NCBI RefSeq assembly: GCF_029227915.1
Contig: NC_079875.1
Location: forward strand, 18,033,001-18,097,000
Direction: 5' to 3'
Length of the DNA: 64,000 nucleotides
Source: Hydractinia symbiolongicarpus
Lineage: Eukaryota > Cnidaria > Hydrozoa > Anthoathecata > Hydractiniidae
Of this stretch, positions 23,960-34,449 are shown piece by piece (the stretch's first letter is position 1; every line of letters begins with the position of its first letter). The notes below the pieces were generated by a model. It was not told where the DNA came from, searched no databases, and saw only the letters and a list, made by a program, of their open reading frames with translations. A program made the translations under genes and the position numbers.

Positions 23960-24348
23960 CTAGAATAAAATGGATGAAGACATTAAAACGATGGGTTAGG
24001 ACAAAAGCAAACAAAACTATGCTTTGTTATAGTAGGCCATTATTGTGTTACAACAGACAAGACTTAACCTACAATACCTATAATACTTATTTTAAAAATT
24101 ATCGGACTTGAGGAAAACAGTCTTGCATTTGTTTATACATAACATTGACTTATGTTCACTGTCTCATCCCACAAAAAGCATGCTGCGTAATTGCAGATAC
24201 AACTACAAAAACAGAAATGGCAAAACTTATCTAAGCTCTTGTTTTCTCTTAAAAAGATTTAGAAAAAACGATAAAAAACAATTAAAGTGATATTAAGAAT
24301 AGAATAACTAGGGGAAGTTGTACAGAATGATATAGAGCAAGAACTAAC

Positions 24349-24372
24349 CTTCTGGCACCACTGCTGTTGTGA
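24349..24372 (-). CDS. Array I 24-nt exon A3
   Basis: Identical in sequence to the A1 exon. A2 and A3 lie back to back with no B or C block between them. Confidence 0.55.
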
Positions 24373-24637
24373 CTAGAATAAAATGGATGAAGACATTAAA
24401 ACGATGGGTTAGGACAAAAGCAAACAAAACTATGCTTTGTTATAGTAGGCCATTATTGTGTGACAATAGACAAGACTTAACCTACAATACTTATGTTTTC
24501 AGATTATCTGTCTAGAGTTTTTTTATTTTGAAGAAAAATCGTTAAAGTGACTCTTAAAATAACAGAAGAAAATGGTTTTTTTCCCCTGACAGTAACTATA
24601 ACATGCTGCTACCGCAAATACAAGTGTAAGAGCTCAC

Positions 24638-24655
24638 CTACACTCTGCCTTTTGC
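24638..24655 (-). CDS. Array I 18-nt exon B2 (KRQSV)
   Basis: Intact sites, same sequence as B1. Confidence 0.5.
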   Translation of the reverse strand, partial: AKGRV

Positions 24656-24870
24656 CTAAAAAGATAAGAAGGAAAAAACTTGATATTTTCATAGATTTTT
24701 TAAAGGGGTAAATAATAGATTCAGTCTCATCGATACTTCAAATTCTTAAATGTTCAAAGAACTTGAAATAACTAGAGGAAGTTCTGTTTTCACGTTATAC
24801 TTAGGATGTATTTTCTGTTTCACACTACAATTAACATGCTGCTAACTTAAATACAAGTTTAAAGGCTCAC

Positions 24871-24888
24871 CTACGCTCTTCCTTTTCC
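24871..24888 (-). CDS. Array I 18-nt exon B2 (KRKSV)
   Basis: Intact sites, same sequence as B1. Confidence 0.5.
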   Translation of the reverse strand, partial: GKGRA

Positions 24889-25361
24889 CTAAAAATAATT
24901 AAATAGGAATGTAAAAAATTATCTAAGCTCTTTGTTGTCTCTTAAAAAGACTATAAGGAAAAACGGTAAATATTTCCAATGACTTTTTAAATAAGCTAAA
25001 TACATCCCTTACTTAAAGCAAGGGTAAAATTGGATTTTGCCTTACTTATACTTCTTATTTCAAAGATGTTGGTATAAATATATGTTTATCCTTATACGCA
25101 ACAACATTATAGATAATAAAGAGCAACATGCGAAGTTATGTTCACAGTGAAGTTGACTTTTGTATGCCGCGAACACTAAAAGCCAAATTATAGTCATGTT
25201 GTCATCAATTACATACGATTTTTGAAGATTAAAATAAAGATTTTCCATTAAAAGAAACTTTTATTCAAATCAACTATCTTCCTAACAAAATAATGCCTCC
25301 AGGAAAAGTGCAACACACTTGACTAAAGGCAGTTGTGCAGAATAATAAGGCAAGAATTAAC

Positions 25362-25391
25362 CTTTAATTTTGGGTACTTCTGTTTTGGCAA
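25362..25391 (-). CDS. Array I 30-nt exon C2a (AKTEVPKIK)
   Basis: Differs from C1a by Asp to Glu (GAT to GAA), a conservative change. Confidence 0.5.
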
Positions 25392-25516
25392 CTAAAATGG
25401 AATGGATAAAGACATCAATGAAACGTTAAGAATAGAATAACAAAATAATGCCTTCAGGAAAAGTGCAACACACTTGACTAAAGGCAGATGTGCAAAATAA
25501 TAAAGCAAGAACTAAC

Positions 25517-25546
25517 CCTTAATTTTGGGAACTTCTGTTTCCGCGA
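25517..25546 (-). CDS. Array I 30-nt exon C2b (AETEVPKIK)
   Basis: Differs from C1b at the last full codon (Asn to Lys); sites intact. Confidence 0.5.
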
Positions 25547-25831
25547 CTAAAATGGAATGGATAAAGACATCAATGAAATGTCAAGTTAAAACAATGCAAC
25601 AAAACCATCCTTTGTTATAGTAGGTCATGATTGTGTGACAACAGACAAGACTTGATCTACAATACCTACAATACTTATGTTTGCAGATTATCTGTCTAGA
25701 GTTTTTTATTTTGAAGAAAAATTGTTAAAGTGACTCTTAAAATAACTGAAGAAAATGGGTGAAAAAAAACATTTTTCCCCTGACAGTAACTATAACATGC
25801 TGCTACCGCAAATACAAGTGTAAGAGCTCAC

Positions 25832-25848
25832 CTACGCTCTGCCTTTTG
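25832..25848 (-). pseudogene. Array I B3 18-nt exon with shifted acceptor
   Basis: The acceptor TAG/G has become TAAG, which moves the AG by one base and would leave a 17-nt exon that breaks the frame. Splicing it in would be deleterious, so it is probably skipped. Confidence 0.5.
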
Positions 25849-26065
25849 CTTAAAATGATAAGAAGGAAAAACCTTAGATATTTTCATATATTTTTTAAAG
25901 GGTTAAATATTAGATTCAGTCTCACTGATACTTCAAATTCTTAAATGTTCAAAGAACTTGAAATAACTAGAGGAAGTTCTGTTTTCACGTTATACTTAGG
26001 ATGTATTTTCTGTTTCACACTACAATTAACATGCTGCTAACTTAAATACAAGTGTAAAGGCTCAC

Positions 26066-26083
26066 CTACGCTCTTCCTTTTCC
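26066..26083 (-). CDS. Array I 18-nt exon B3 (KRKSV)
   Basis: Intact sites. Its partner exon in the same block has lost the reading frame. Confidence 0.5.
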   Translation of the reverse strand, partial: GKGRA

Positions 26084-26553
26084 CTAAAAATAATTAAATA
26101 GGAATGTAAAAAATTATCTAAGCTCTTTGTTGTCTCTTAAAAAGACTATAAGGAAAAACAGTAAATATTTCCAATGACTTTTTGAATAAGCTAACTACAT
26201 TCCTTACTTAAAGCAAGGGTAAAATTGGATTTAGTCTTACTTATACTTCGTATTTCGAAGATGTTGGTATAAATATATGTTTATCCTTATACGCAAAAAC
26301 ATTTTAGATATTAAAGAGCAACATGCGAAGTTATGTTCACAGTGAAGTTGACTCTTGTATGCCGCGAACACTAAAAGCCAAATTATAGTCATGTTGTCAT
26401 CATTTACATACAATTTTTGAAGATTAGAATAAAGATTTTCCATTAAAAGAAACTTTTATTCAAATCAACTATCTTCCTAACAAAATAATAATAGGAAAAG
26501 TGCAACACACTTGACTAAAGGCAGTTGTGCAGAATAAAAAGGCAAGAATTAAC

Positions 26554-26583
26554 CTTTAATTTTGGGTACATCTGTTTTGGCAA
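26554..26583 (-). CDS. Array I 30-nt exon C3a (AKTDVPKIK)
   Basis: Same as C1a, as expected from the 3,197-bp duplication. Confidence 0.5.
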
Positions 26584-26708
26584 CTAAAATGGAATGGATA
26601 AAGACATCAATGAAACGTTAAGAATAAAATAACAAAATAATGCCTTCAGGAAAAGTGCAACACACTTGACTAAAGGCAGTTGTGCAAAATAATAAGGCAA
26701 GAACTAAC

Positions 26709-26738
26709 CGTTAATTTTGGGAACTTCCGTTTCTGCGA
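26709..26738 (-). CDS. Array I 30-nt exon C3b (AETEVPKIN)
   Basis: Same as C1b; donor gttagt. Confidence 0.55.
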
Positions 26739-27127
26739 CTAAAATGGAATGGATAAAGACATCAATGAAATGTCAAGTTAAAACAATGCAACAAAACCAT
26801 CCTTTGTTATAGTAGGTCATCATTGTGCGAAAACAGACAAGGCGCAACTAACACTCAACACCTACAACACTTATTTTAAAAATTATCAGACTGGAGGAAA
26901 ACAGTCAGGCATTTGTTTATACATTGACTTATGTTCACTGTCTCACCCCATGAAAACCATGCTGCGTAATTGCAGATACAACTACAAAAACAGAAATGGC
27001 AAAACTTATCTAAGCTCTTGTTTTCTCTTAAAAAGATTTAGAAAAAACGATAAAAAACAATTAAAGTGACATTAAGAATAGAATAACTAGGGGAAGTTGT
27101 ACAGAATGATATGCAGCAAGAACTAAC

Positions 27128-27151
27128 CTTCTGGCACCACTGCTGTTGTGA
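27128..27151 (-). CDS. Array I 24-nt exon A4
   Basis: Same as A1; belongs to the 4,802-bp duplicate. Confidence 0.55.
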
Positions 27152-27435
27152 CTAGAATAAAATGGATGAAGACATTAAAACGATGAGTTAAGACAAAAGC
27201 AAACAAAACTATGCTTTGTTATAGTAGGCCATTATTGTGTGACAACAGACAAGACGTAACCTACAATACCTACAATACTTATGTTTGCAGATTATCTGTT
27301 TAGAGTTTTTTATTTTGAAGAAAAATCGTTAAAGTGACTCTTAAAATAACTGCAGAAAATGGGTAAAAAAAACATTTTTTCCCCTGACAGTAACCATAAC
27401 ATGCAGCTACCGCAAATACAAGTGTAAGAGCTCAC

Positions 27436-27453
27436 CTACACTCTGCCTTTTGC
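27436..27453 (-). CDS. Array I 18-nt exon B4 (KRQSV)
   Basis: Intact. Confidence 0.5.
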   Translation of the reverse strand, partial: AKGRV

Positions 27454-27668
27454 CTAAAAAGATAAGAAGGAAAAACCTTGATATTTTCATAGATTTTTTA
27501 AAGGGGTAAATATTAGATTCAGTCTCACTGATACTTCAAATTCTTAAATGTTCAAAGAGCTTGAAATAACTAGAGGAAGTTCTGTTTTCACGTTATACTT
27601 AGGATGTATTTTCTGTTTCACACTACAATTAACATGCTGCTAACTTAAATACAAGTGTAAAGGCTCAC

Positions 27669-27686
27669 CTACGCTCTTCCTTTTCC
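27669..27686 (-). CDS. Array I 18-nt exon B4 (KRKSV)
   Basis: Intact. Block B4 is cut at about 27,905, where it joins the middle of a C exon. Confidence 0.5.
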   Translation of the reverse strand, partial: GKGRA

Positions 27687-27904
27687 CTAAAAATAATAAA
27701 ATAGGAATGTAAAAAATTATCTAAGCTCTTTGTTGTCTCTTAAAAAGACTATAAGGAAAAACAGTAAATATTTCCAATGACTTTTTGAATAAGCTAACTA
27801 CATCCCTTACTTAAAGCAAGGGTAAAATTGGATTTAGTCTTACTTATACTTCGTATTGCGAAGATGCTGGTATAAATATGTGTTTATCCTTATACGCAAC
27901 AACA

Positions 27905-27940
27905 TTTTTTAATTTTGGGAACTTCCGTTTTTGCGACAAA
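27905..27940 (-). pseudogene. Array I dead C exon at a deletion junction
   Basis: The C exon body is present (ttaattttgggaacttccg on the plus strand) but the donor side was deleted, joining directly to block B4, and the acceptor reads TTG in place of TAG. Confidence 0.55.
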
Positions 27941-28269
27941 AATGGAATGGATAAAGACATCAAGAAATGTCAAGTTAAAACAATGCAACAAAAACCATGC
28001 TTCGTTATAGTAGGTCATTATTGTGTGAAAACAGACAAGACGCAACTAACACTCAACACCTACATCACTTATTTTAAAAATTATCGGACTAAAGGAAAAC
28101 AGTCTTGCATTTGTTTATACATAACATTGACTTATGTTCACTGTTCTCATCCCATGAAAACCATGCTGCGTAAATGCAGATAGAAAAAACGATAAAAAAC
28201 AATTAAAGTTACATTAAGAACAGAATTACTAGGGGAAGTTGTACAGAATGATATACAGCACGAACTAAC

Positions 28270-28293
28270 CTTCTGGCACCACTGCTGTTGTGA
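28270..28293 (-). CDS. Array I 24-nt exon A5, first of the array
   Basis: Acceptor attttattttag, donor gttagt. Preceded by the 29,430 exon, which gives the junction codon TTC (Phe) where other copies have Val. Confidence 0.55.
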
Positions 28294-28929
28294 CTAAAAT
28301 AAAATGGATAAAGACATTAAAACGTGTATAAACCGACAAGACGCAGCACATGTGCCATACCTACAATACTTATTTTTCAGATTATTAGTTTCATGTTTTG
28401 TATTTGGGAAAATAGTCTTGCATTTGTTTATGCATAACATTGACTTTTGTTTACTATCTCACACCATAAGAAACCATGCGGCAAATGCAGAAACTATTGC
28501 AAAAACAAGAATATCAAATTTATCTAACTTCTTCGCTTTCTTTAAAAAAGAGTAGAAGGAGAAACTTTAGAAAAATCAATGAAGTGGCTCTTAGAACAAC
28601 TAGAGGACATTGTACAGAATGACACAGCAAGAACTGCCTATGTGTTTTTAATATTTGTTTCTTAGACAATAAAATAGTATGGATAAACACATGAATAAAA
28701 TGATGAGTTGAAACAATAATAAAAGAAACCTTGCTTTGTTTTAGTAGGTCATTATTGTAAGAAACATACAACACAGAACGCATATGTAATACCTACAATA
28801 CCTATGCTTACAAATTTTCAGTTTTGCATTCCTGTATTTTGGAGGATAAGCTTTGATTTGTTTTTACATTGCATTAAATGTGTTTTCTAATTCATACTAC
28901 AGAAAACATGCTGTAACTGCAGACACAAA

Positions 28930-28975
28930 TGCAAGATTGTCAAAACTCACCTAAGTTTTGCTTTTATTCCAAAAA
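28930..28975 (-). pseudogene. Degenerate 18-nt module
   Basis: A diverged relative of the CTTAG-ending module with an intact donor (gtgagt) but acceptor TTTTGG. It lies at the outer edge of array I. Confidence 0.4.
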
Positions 28976-29429
28976 CGATAAAGAAAAAGGTTTTTTTAAA
29001 TATGCTAACTACACCTCTCATTAAAAGCAAGGATAAAATTGGATTCAATCTTACTGATAATTAGTATTTTGAAGATATTGGTCTGGACAAACATTATGCA
29101 CAACAACATTTGAGATGAACGGGGGCAATTTACTAGAAGTTATTTTCATAGTGCAGTTAACTCTTGTATGTAGTGTAGCACATAAAAGATGTAAGAAGAA
29201 TTTATAGCTATTTTGTCATAGATTACCTACAATTTGTTATAGTTACAAAAAAGTTTTTTTTGTAAAATCGCTATCTTCTTAAAAAAATACTGCCCACAGG
29301 AAAAGTGTTGATATTTTAATGTGATAAAAATAAATAAATGATAATAACCTTTTAGAGTCCAGACTGAAGCAATGCAGTAGTTTTGTTACACATAGTAAAA
29401 CAGAACAACAATTTATATTAAGCACTTAC

Positions 29430-29477
29430 AAAATGACGTATATTGAAACCGTTCGGGTGGTTTTCTTTTCCTAGTTG
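29430..29477 (-). CDS. 48-nt exon, basic, phase 1-1
   Basis: Acceptor aaatttttttag, strong donor gtaagt. Reads (A)TRKRKPPERFQYTSF. The RKRKPPER patch could bind nucleic acid or act as a nuclear-localisation signal. It distantly recalls the basic-aromatic CENP-C motif, but the match is too weak to claim. Last single-copy exon before array I. Confidence 0.65.
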
Positions 29478-29479
29478 CT

Positions 29480-32400
29480 AAAAAAATTTATTAAAAAAAG
29501 TATTTTACAGGAAATTATTAAAATTTTCATGGACAGTATATGGTACCAAATAAAAAAATATATTTACATTTTCTTAATACCACAGAGTCACACGATTGTT
29601 CGGAATCTGAAACTAGATGTTAAAAAAATTATTAAATAAATGTGTTAAACTAATTTGCCTTAACACCATCTATAACACCTCTCCCAAGAAAAATAATGAT
29701 ATGGACAATCACAGAGGAAATTTTTATTTGTACAGTAAAAACTATTGAAAAAAACTTTATTGACCTAAGCTATGATTTTCAACAATGCTTTTGTTTTTGT
29801 TAAAGCATCATAATATTTGTTTTACTCATTAAGAATTATGTCAATGCATGTTTTCCTTTTTTTATGCATGTTCCTTGCTACAAAATACACGCAAAAATAG
29901 AACACAAGAACTTGGTTGACCTAAATGAAATTTTTAGCAGTGCTTCCATTTTCGTTGGTGCATAACATTTTTTCTTCTCAAAATTAAGTCAATGACTTAT
30001 GTTGTTTTTTCCAACGCCTTCTTTATGCATTTTTCTTGCGGAAAGATTAAAGTTTCTATATATACGGAGGTGTGGCACCCGAGGATTAAATATGCTGATA
30101 TCAGCATCAAAAATCTTAAAATCATAAGACAAAACCACATTTTTTCATTATATTGGAATTTGTGAACGAGACGCAACTAAATTTTGCGGTGGAAAGCTAA
30201 GGAATCACTGCCTGGAACTGAAGACATGCAAAGAAATGCTATGAGTAGTACAAGAGAAAGAAGAGGAAGCTCTAAATAATTTTTTTTTCATTTGATTTAC
30301 AAAAATTTGAGGTACCACACAATGAGAAGTAAAGAACAGAAACGCCTTTCTTATATTTATTTTAAGCTACGTATACGTATTTTAAGCTACATAGGACTAT
30401 GCCAGCACTCCAGGGGCATTAAATAAGTAAGTGATAAAATACAATTAATAGTCACCAATATATATTATTTTTTATGTAGCTAGTTACATAAAAGATTTTT
30501 CAAGGTATTCTGTCATTTCAAGTAAGATAGATACCTAGATATTTAGACCTCCCATTTGGACCTCCTATAGCAGTGAAGACTTGAGTATATAGGTAGTTAG
30601 TTAGGTATACAAAGTATTGCATGTTGTCAGGACAAACACAAACCTATATTTCATAAATAAATTTCTGCAAATGTCCAGGTTTCTTTTATCAAACAGAAAC
30701 CTATTTTTCAAATTGCTGTAGATTTTTAGGTTTCTTTTATGAAATAACATAATTTAGCAAAGTATTCACTTGGAGCGGGAAGACCCAAAGTCTCTATCCA
30801 GGTTAAAACTTAGTGCAGGGTAAACTGTGTCACACGGAGGACACTTATATAATGTGTTGCAAATCCAGTGGAGCACTTATAGCATTAAAGGTATAATATA
30901 TTATTCATAAACCAACTATATTTCCTTCTGCAAAGCAAATACAGTTGTTTAGCATTTTTCATTTTGCATAAGTTCCTGTGGATATTCCAAAATTATTTGT
31001 GGGTGTTGCAGATCCAGGTGAACATAAAATACCGTTCACTTTGTTTTTATATGGCAAAAAAATTAGATTATGCTTCAAAATCACATTCCCACTTTTTCTG
31101 AGATGGATAAGGTATTTGGTCTTAAACTGGGCCAAATTTTATCTGTTTGAATTATTTTAATCCTGAGAATCCTTTGAATGTTTTCTGTACACGTGGCTTG
31201 TCAAAATTGATATGCTTTAAAGAACAGTTTATCTGAGTCTATTTGAGTTTATTTGAGTCTCCGAAAAGTTTATCTTAAAAATTTTTAATTTTGGTTAATG
31301 TGAAAGTAATCCACATGAAAAAGTTTCTCATGTTTTTTATGAAAAAATCTTCCATATTACCCATATAGGGTAACTTGATGAACAATGAATTTTCAACTTA
31401 AGCTTTGACTTTTGACCCAGCTAAAAAGGTTGGTTTTGTCTTTTCATACTTAGAGGTTGTTGACACGTGAAATCTAATCCGGGATGAGTTCATGCCTGTC
31501 TCTAATGAAAATCCTCACAGCATTTACATGCTTAAGGCCGGAAAAAAATATGAAGTAAGAGGTTGGTTGTAACTTTTTTTGTTAATTTATATATCTTCAA
31601 AGTTTTTTATATATTCATCTTTATATTATTCGATCATCGATCATGGTTCTTATGTTTTTATACGAGAAAGTGTTTTAAAGTTGCACACCATTTTAATGTT
31701 ATGCCTGCTGTATAAAATGATGTTGTCTGTTTACTTCGACAATTATTTATTTTATTATCTATTTTTATATCTATATCTAGCCAATGTTTTGTTTCTAGCA
31801 AAAACAGCTTCTCTCAGAAGAATTGCATTGTTTCTATGTTGCTCTGCTAGTTGTATTAATAATACTACTAGCCGAAGTCCAGTGGAAGAATCCACTGAAC
31901 ACAGTAATTTGAATTTTTTTAAAAGTCACAATTTGCATTATTCTATATCTATAACCGCTGAAACAAAACGTCCAAATAATAAGCATGTGCGGCAATAAAA
32001 AAATAAAAATAAAAGAGAAAAAAAGCACAGGGATTGAGGTTGCTTACAATCTCCATTATTATACTTATACCCGCTGAAACAAAACGGTAAAATATAAGCA
32101 GGTTCAACAATAAAATAAAAATAATTTAAAATAAAAATGCAGAAGGTCTAACACAATCGAAGATGTCTCACAACGGTTATGTAAAAAGCTAAATCTGCAA
32201 AAACTATATACTTGCTCTGCCATGCCAGAAGTGCACCAGGGGAAATAGTATACCAGACATTAGAAAAAATCGTTAAGTCACACAAAAAAGGTTATTGCAA
32301 AATTTTCACAACGTACAGTTTCTAATGCATCATACCAAATTAGCTATTTAGTCTATCGCATACAGCAACCCTCCCATTGTGCAAACATGCCGTGCATGAT

Positions 32401-32730
32401 AACAATGCAGTGTTTTCGAATTTAAGAATCAAATATATTTCAAACAGTAATGTAACAGAGGTAAAAATTGATATAACTTTGTTTACATTAGGGTTTGTTA
32501 TAACGACATCAACCACTTCGAACCGTTAAAAACAGTAACAACGGAAAAATTACTTTATACATTTTATATATATTCTTCTCTACAATATACACGCTGTATT
32601 TTAAAATGGTCCTGCAAGATTTGCAATTATGTAAATAGCAAACATTAAAGTTACTAAGTGTTTTTTTTCTCATTTCAGCCTTCATGTTCTTAACTTTTCC
32701 TGGTGTACTTGCCCATTGCTTTGGAGAGAA
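29480..32730. other. Intron-like stretch with minor repeats
   Basis: No supported exon. There is a roughly 120-bp tandem duplication near 31,930-32,110 (phrase ccgctgaaacaaaacg twice). A phrase near 31,470-31,500 (ccgggatgagttcatgcc) resembles sequence at 35.9-36.1 kb and 39.4 kb, suggesting fragments of one dispersed repeat family. Confidence 0.45.
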
Positions 32731-32737
32731 AAAAGGT

Positions 32738-34425
32738 TCATCATCATCATCATCATTCTCGGCTTAACGTCCGTTTTCCATGCTAGCATGGGTTGGACGG
32801 GGTATATTAATGACCCTCTTCCAATCTGATCTAGACTGTGTTAGATCTAAACTCAACTTCCTCTCTATCAAGTCTGTCCTTATAACCTCCTGCCAAGTCT
32901 TTCTCGGTCTGCCTCTGGGCTTTGCCCCAGGAACTATCAAGTCTCTACACTTTCTTACCCAATTATCCTCCTCCATTCTTTCCAAGTGCCCCAGCCAATT
33001 CAATCTTCTTATCTGGATAACATCTTTAATTCTACAGAGACTTAGCCTGCTTCTTAGCTCATCTGAACTCTTTCTGTCTCTCAGACTGGCATTACACATC
33101 CACCTAACCATTCTCATATCATTCCTTTCTAAACGGTCAAGATCTTCCTGCTTCACTGCCCATGTCTCACTACCGTACAACATAACACTTCTTACACAGG
33201 CCTCATACAACCTACCTTTTACCTCAATTGACAGGACTCTGCTAGTCAATAAAGGAAGTAACTCTCTAAACTTTTTCCAAGCAGAACCTATCCTGCAAGT
33301 AACACTTCTTTCAACACCCCCTTCACTGCCCAACATATCACCTAAGTAACAGAAGTTCTTAACTATCTCTAACGAGCCACTGTTGTACATCATTAAAGCT
33401 GGAAATACTTCATTCTCTATAATCTCACCTTTGCAACGCTTGCATACAAACTGTATGCCAGCTCTTAACCTTCCACTAATACTACTGCACTTCTTATGTA
33501 CCCAATGCTTGCAAGTCTGACAAAAAATTGAGTTACTACCAACCCCTTTCCTGCAAACTCCACAAGGCCACTTTCCAACTACAAGGTCACACTTGGCTGC
33601 AATGCTACTTATCATGACTTTAGACTTTGCTGTGTTTACCTTCAGCCCTTTTTCTTCTAGTCCTTTCTTCCACTTCTCAAACTTTTCAACTAATTCTTCC
33701 ATCGACTCTGCTATGAGAACCAAATCATCTGCATACAATAACTCCCATGGGCAACCTGTTCTGAACTCCATCGACAGCGCTTCTAAGACTAGAATAAACA
33801 ACAAAGGACTAAGTACAGAACCCTGATGTACACCAACATTTACACTAAATTCATCACTAAGTGAATCGTTAATCCTGACACGACTTCTAGCATTGCTGTA
33901 CATAGACTGAACCATCGTAACTAGCCACTCATCCACACCTAATTTTCCCATAGCCCACCAAATAACTTTACGTGGCACTCTATCAAAAGCTTTCTCTAAA
34001 TCTACAAAGGCAAAATAGAGATTCTTTTTCTTTCCTAAATACTTTTCCTGAAGCTGTCTGAGTAAAAATATTGCATCTGTAGTGCCACGCCCTGGAACAA
34101 AACCAAATTGCATCTTATCTATATCAATTCTTTCTCTAAGTAACTTATCAATCACTCTTTCAATAACTTTCATTACTTGATCAACCAACTTCAAACCTCT
34201 ATAGTTACCCCTTTCTAATGCATCACCCTTGCCCTTGAAACAATTCACTATTACACTCGACTGCCACTCACTCGGAATAGCACCATCCTTTATAATCTGG
34301 TTAGCAAGACTTGTAATAAGCTTAACTCCAATATATCCAGATGCTTTTACCATCTCTGCAACAATACCTGATACTCCTGCAGCCTTGCCAATCTTCATTT
34401 TCCTAACAGTTTGTGAGATATATAC
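32738..34425 (-). mobile_element. RTE-like LINE copy 1, 5'-truncated
   Basis: The 3' end is a (TCA)n/(TGA)n trinucleotide tail at 32,738-32,756, only about 8 bases from the ORF stop. Short 3' UTR plus a microsatellite tail is the RTE-clade hallmark. The 5' end lies a little beyond the ORF start: QTVRK precedes the first Met in frame. The endonuclease domain is missing. Confidence 0.85.
32764..34398 (-). CDS. LINE reverse transcriptase with PHD-like zinc finger (open)
   Basis: A 544-residue open frame, truncated at the N-terminus. RT motifs in order: MKIGKAAGVSG (about 1-11); CFKGKGDALERGNYRGLKL; FGFVPGRGTTDAIF; FVDLEKAFDRVPR (motif A, catalytic Asp); VHQGSVLSPLLF; and LLYADDLVLIA with the YADD box. 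A C-x2-C...C-x2-C-x4-H-x2-C...C-x2-C finger follows, including CGVCRKGV, CQTCKHWVHKKC and CKRCKG. After it come LYEACVRSVMLYGSETWAV and WLGHLERMEEDNW with a GAKPRGRPRKTW tail, typical of this LINE type. The frame is intact from the truncation point, so insertion is fairly recent. No endonuclease remains, so it cannot move by itself. Confidence 0.9.
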   Translation of the reverse strand: MKIGKAAGVSGIVAEMVKASGYIGVKLITSLANQIIKDGAIPSEWQSSVIVNCFKGKGDALERGNYRGLKLVDQVMKVIERVIDKLLRERIDIDKMQFGFVPGRGTTDAIFLLRQLQEKYLGKKKNLYFAFVDLEKAFDRVPRKVIWWAMGKLGVDEWLVTMVQSMYSNARSRVRINDSLSDEFSVNVGVHQGSVLSPLLFILVLEALSMEFRTGCPWELLYADDLVLIAESMEELVEKFEKWKKGLEEKGLKVNTAKSKVMISSIAAKCDLVVGKWPCGVCRKGVGSNSIFCQTCKHWVHKKCSSISGRLRAGIQFVCKRCKGEIIENEVFPALMMYNSGSLEIVKNFCYLGDMLGSEGGVERSVTCRIGSAWKKFRELLPLLTSRVLSIEVKGRLYEACVRSVMLYGSETWAVKQEDLDRLERNDMRMVRWMCNASLRDRKSSDELRSRLSLCRIKDVIQIRRLNWLGHLERMEEDNWVRKCRDLIVPGAKPRGRPRKTWQEVIRTDLIERKLSLDLTQSRSDWKRVINIPRPTHASMENGR

Positions 34426-34449
34426 GCAATAAAAAAGTAAACTTCTAAT

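Larger units (their letters stand above)
22040..28330 (-). repeat. Array I: tandem/segmental duplications carrying microexons
   Basis: Repeated blocks, left to right: A (about 400 bp, one live 24-nt exon), B (about 900 bp, two 18-nt exons) and C (about 190 bp, 30-nt exons). The order is A1 B1 C1 A2 A3 B2 C2 B3 C3 A4 B4 C4(dead) A5. The B1-C1 segment (about 22,990-23,720) recurs nearly identically 3,197 bp further on, and A1-B1 recurs about 4,802 bp on, so duplication units were of several sizes. Introns are as similar as exons, which means recent amplification. Confidence 0.85.

Noticed and set aside
23040-26443. 62-68 residue minus-strand ORFs repeated in array I blocks
   Set aside because: Same reasoning: conserved only as part of the duplicated block, low complexity, no splice or start context.
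22040-28330. CRISPR-like array
   Set aside because: Units are hundreds of bases long, of unequal size, with no short repeat/spacer alternation; this is eukaryotic intronic duplication.
32780-33349. 189-residue plus-strand ORF
   Set aside because: Antisense shadow of the LINE reverse transcriptase.
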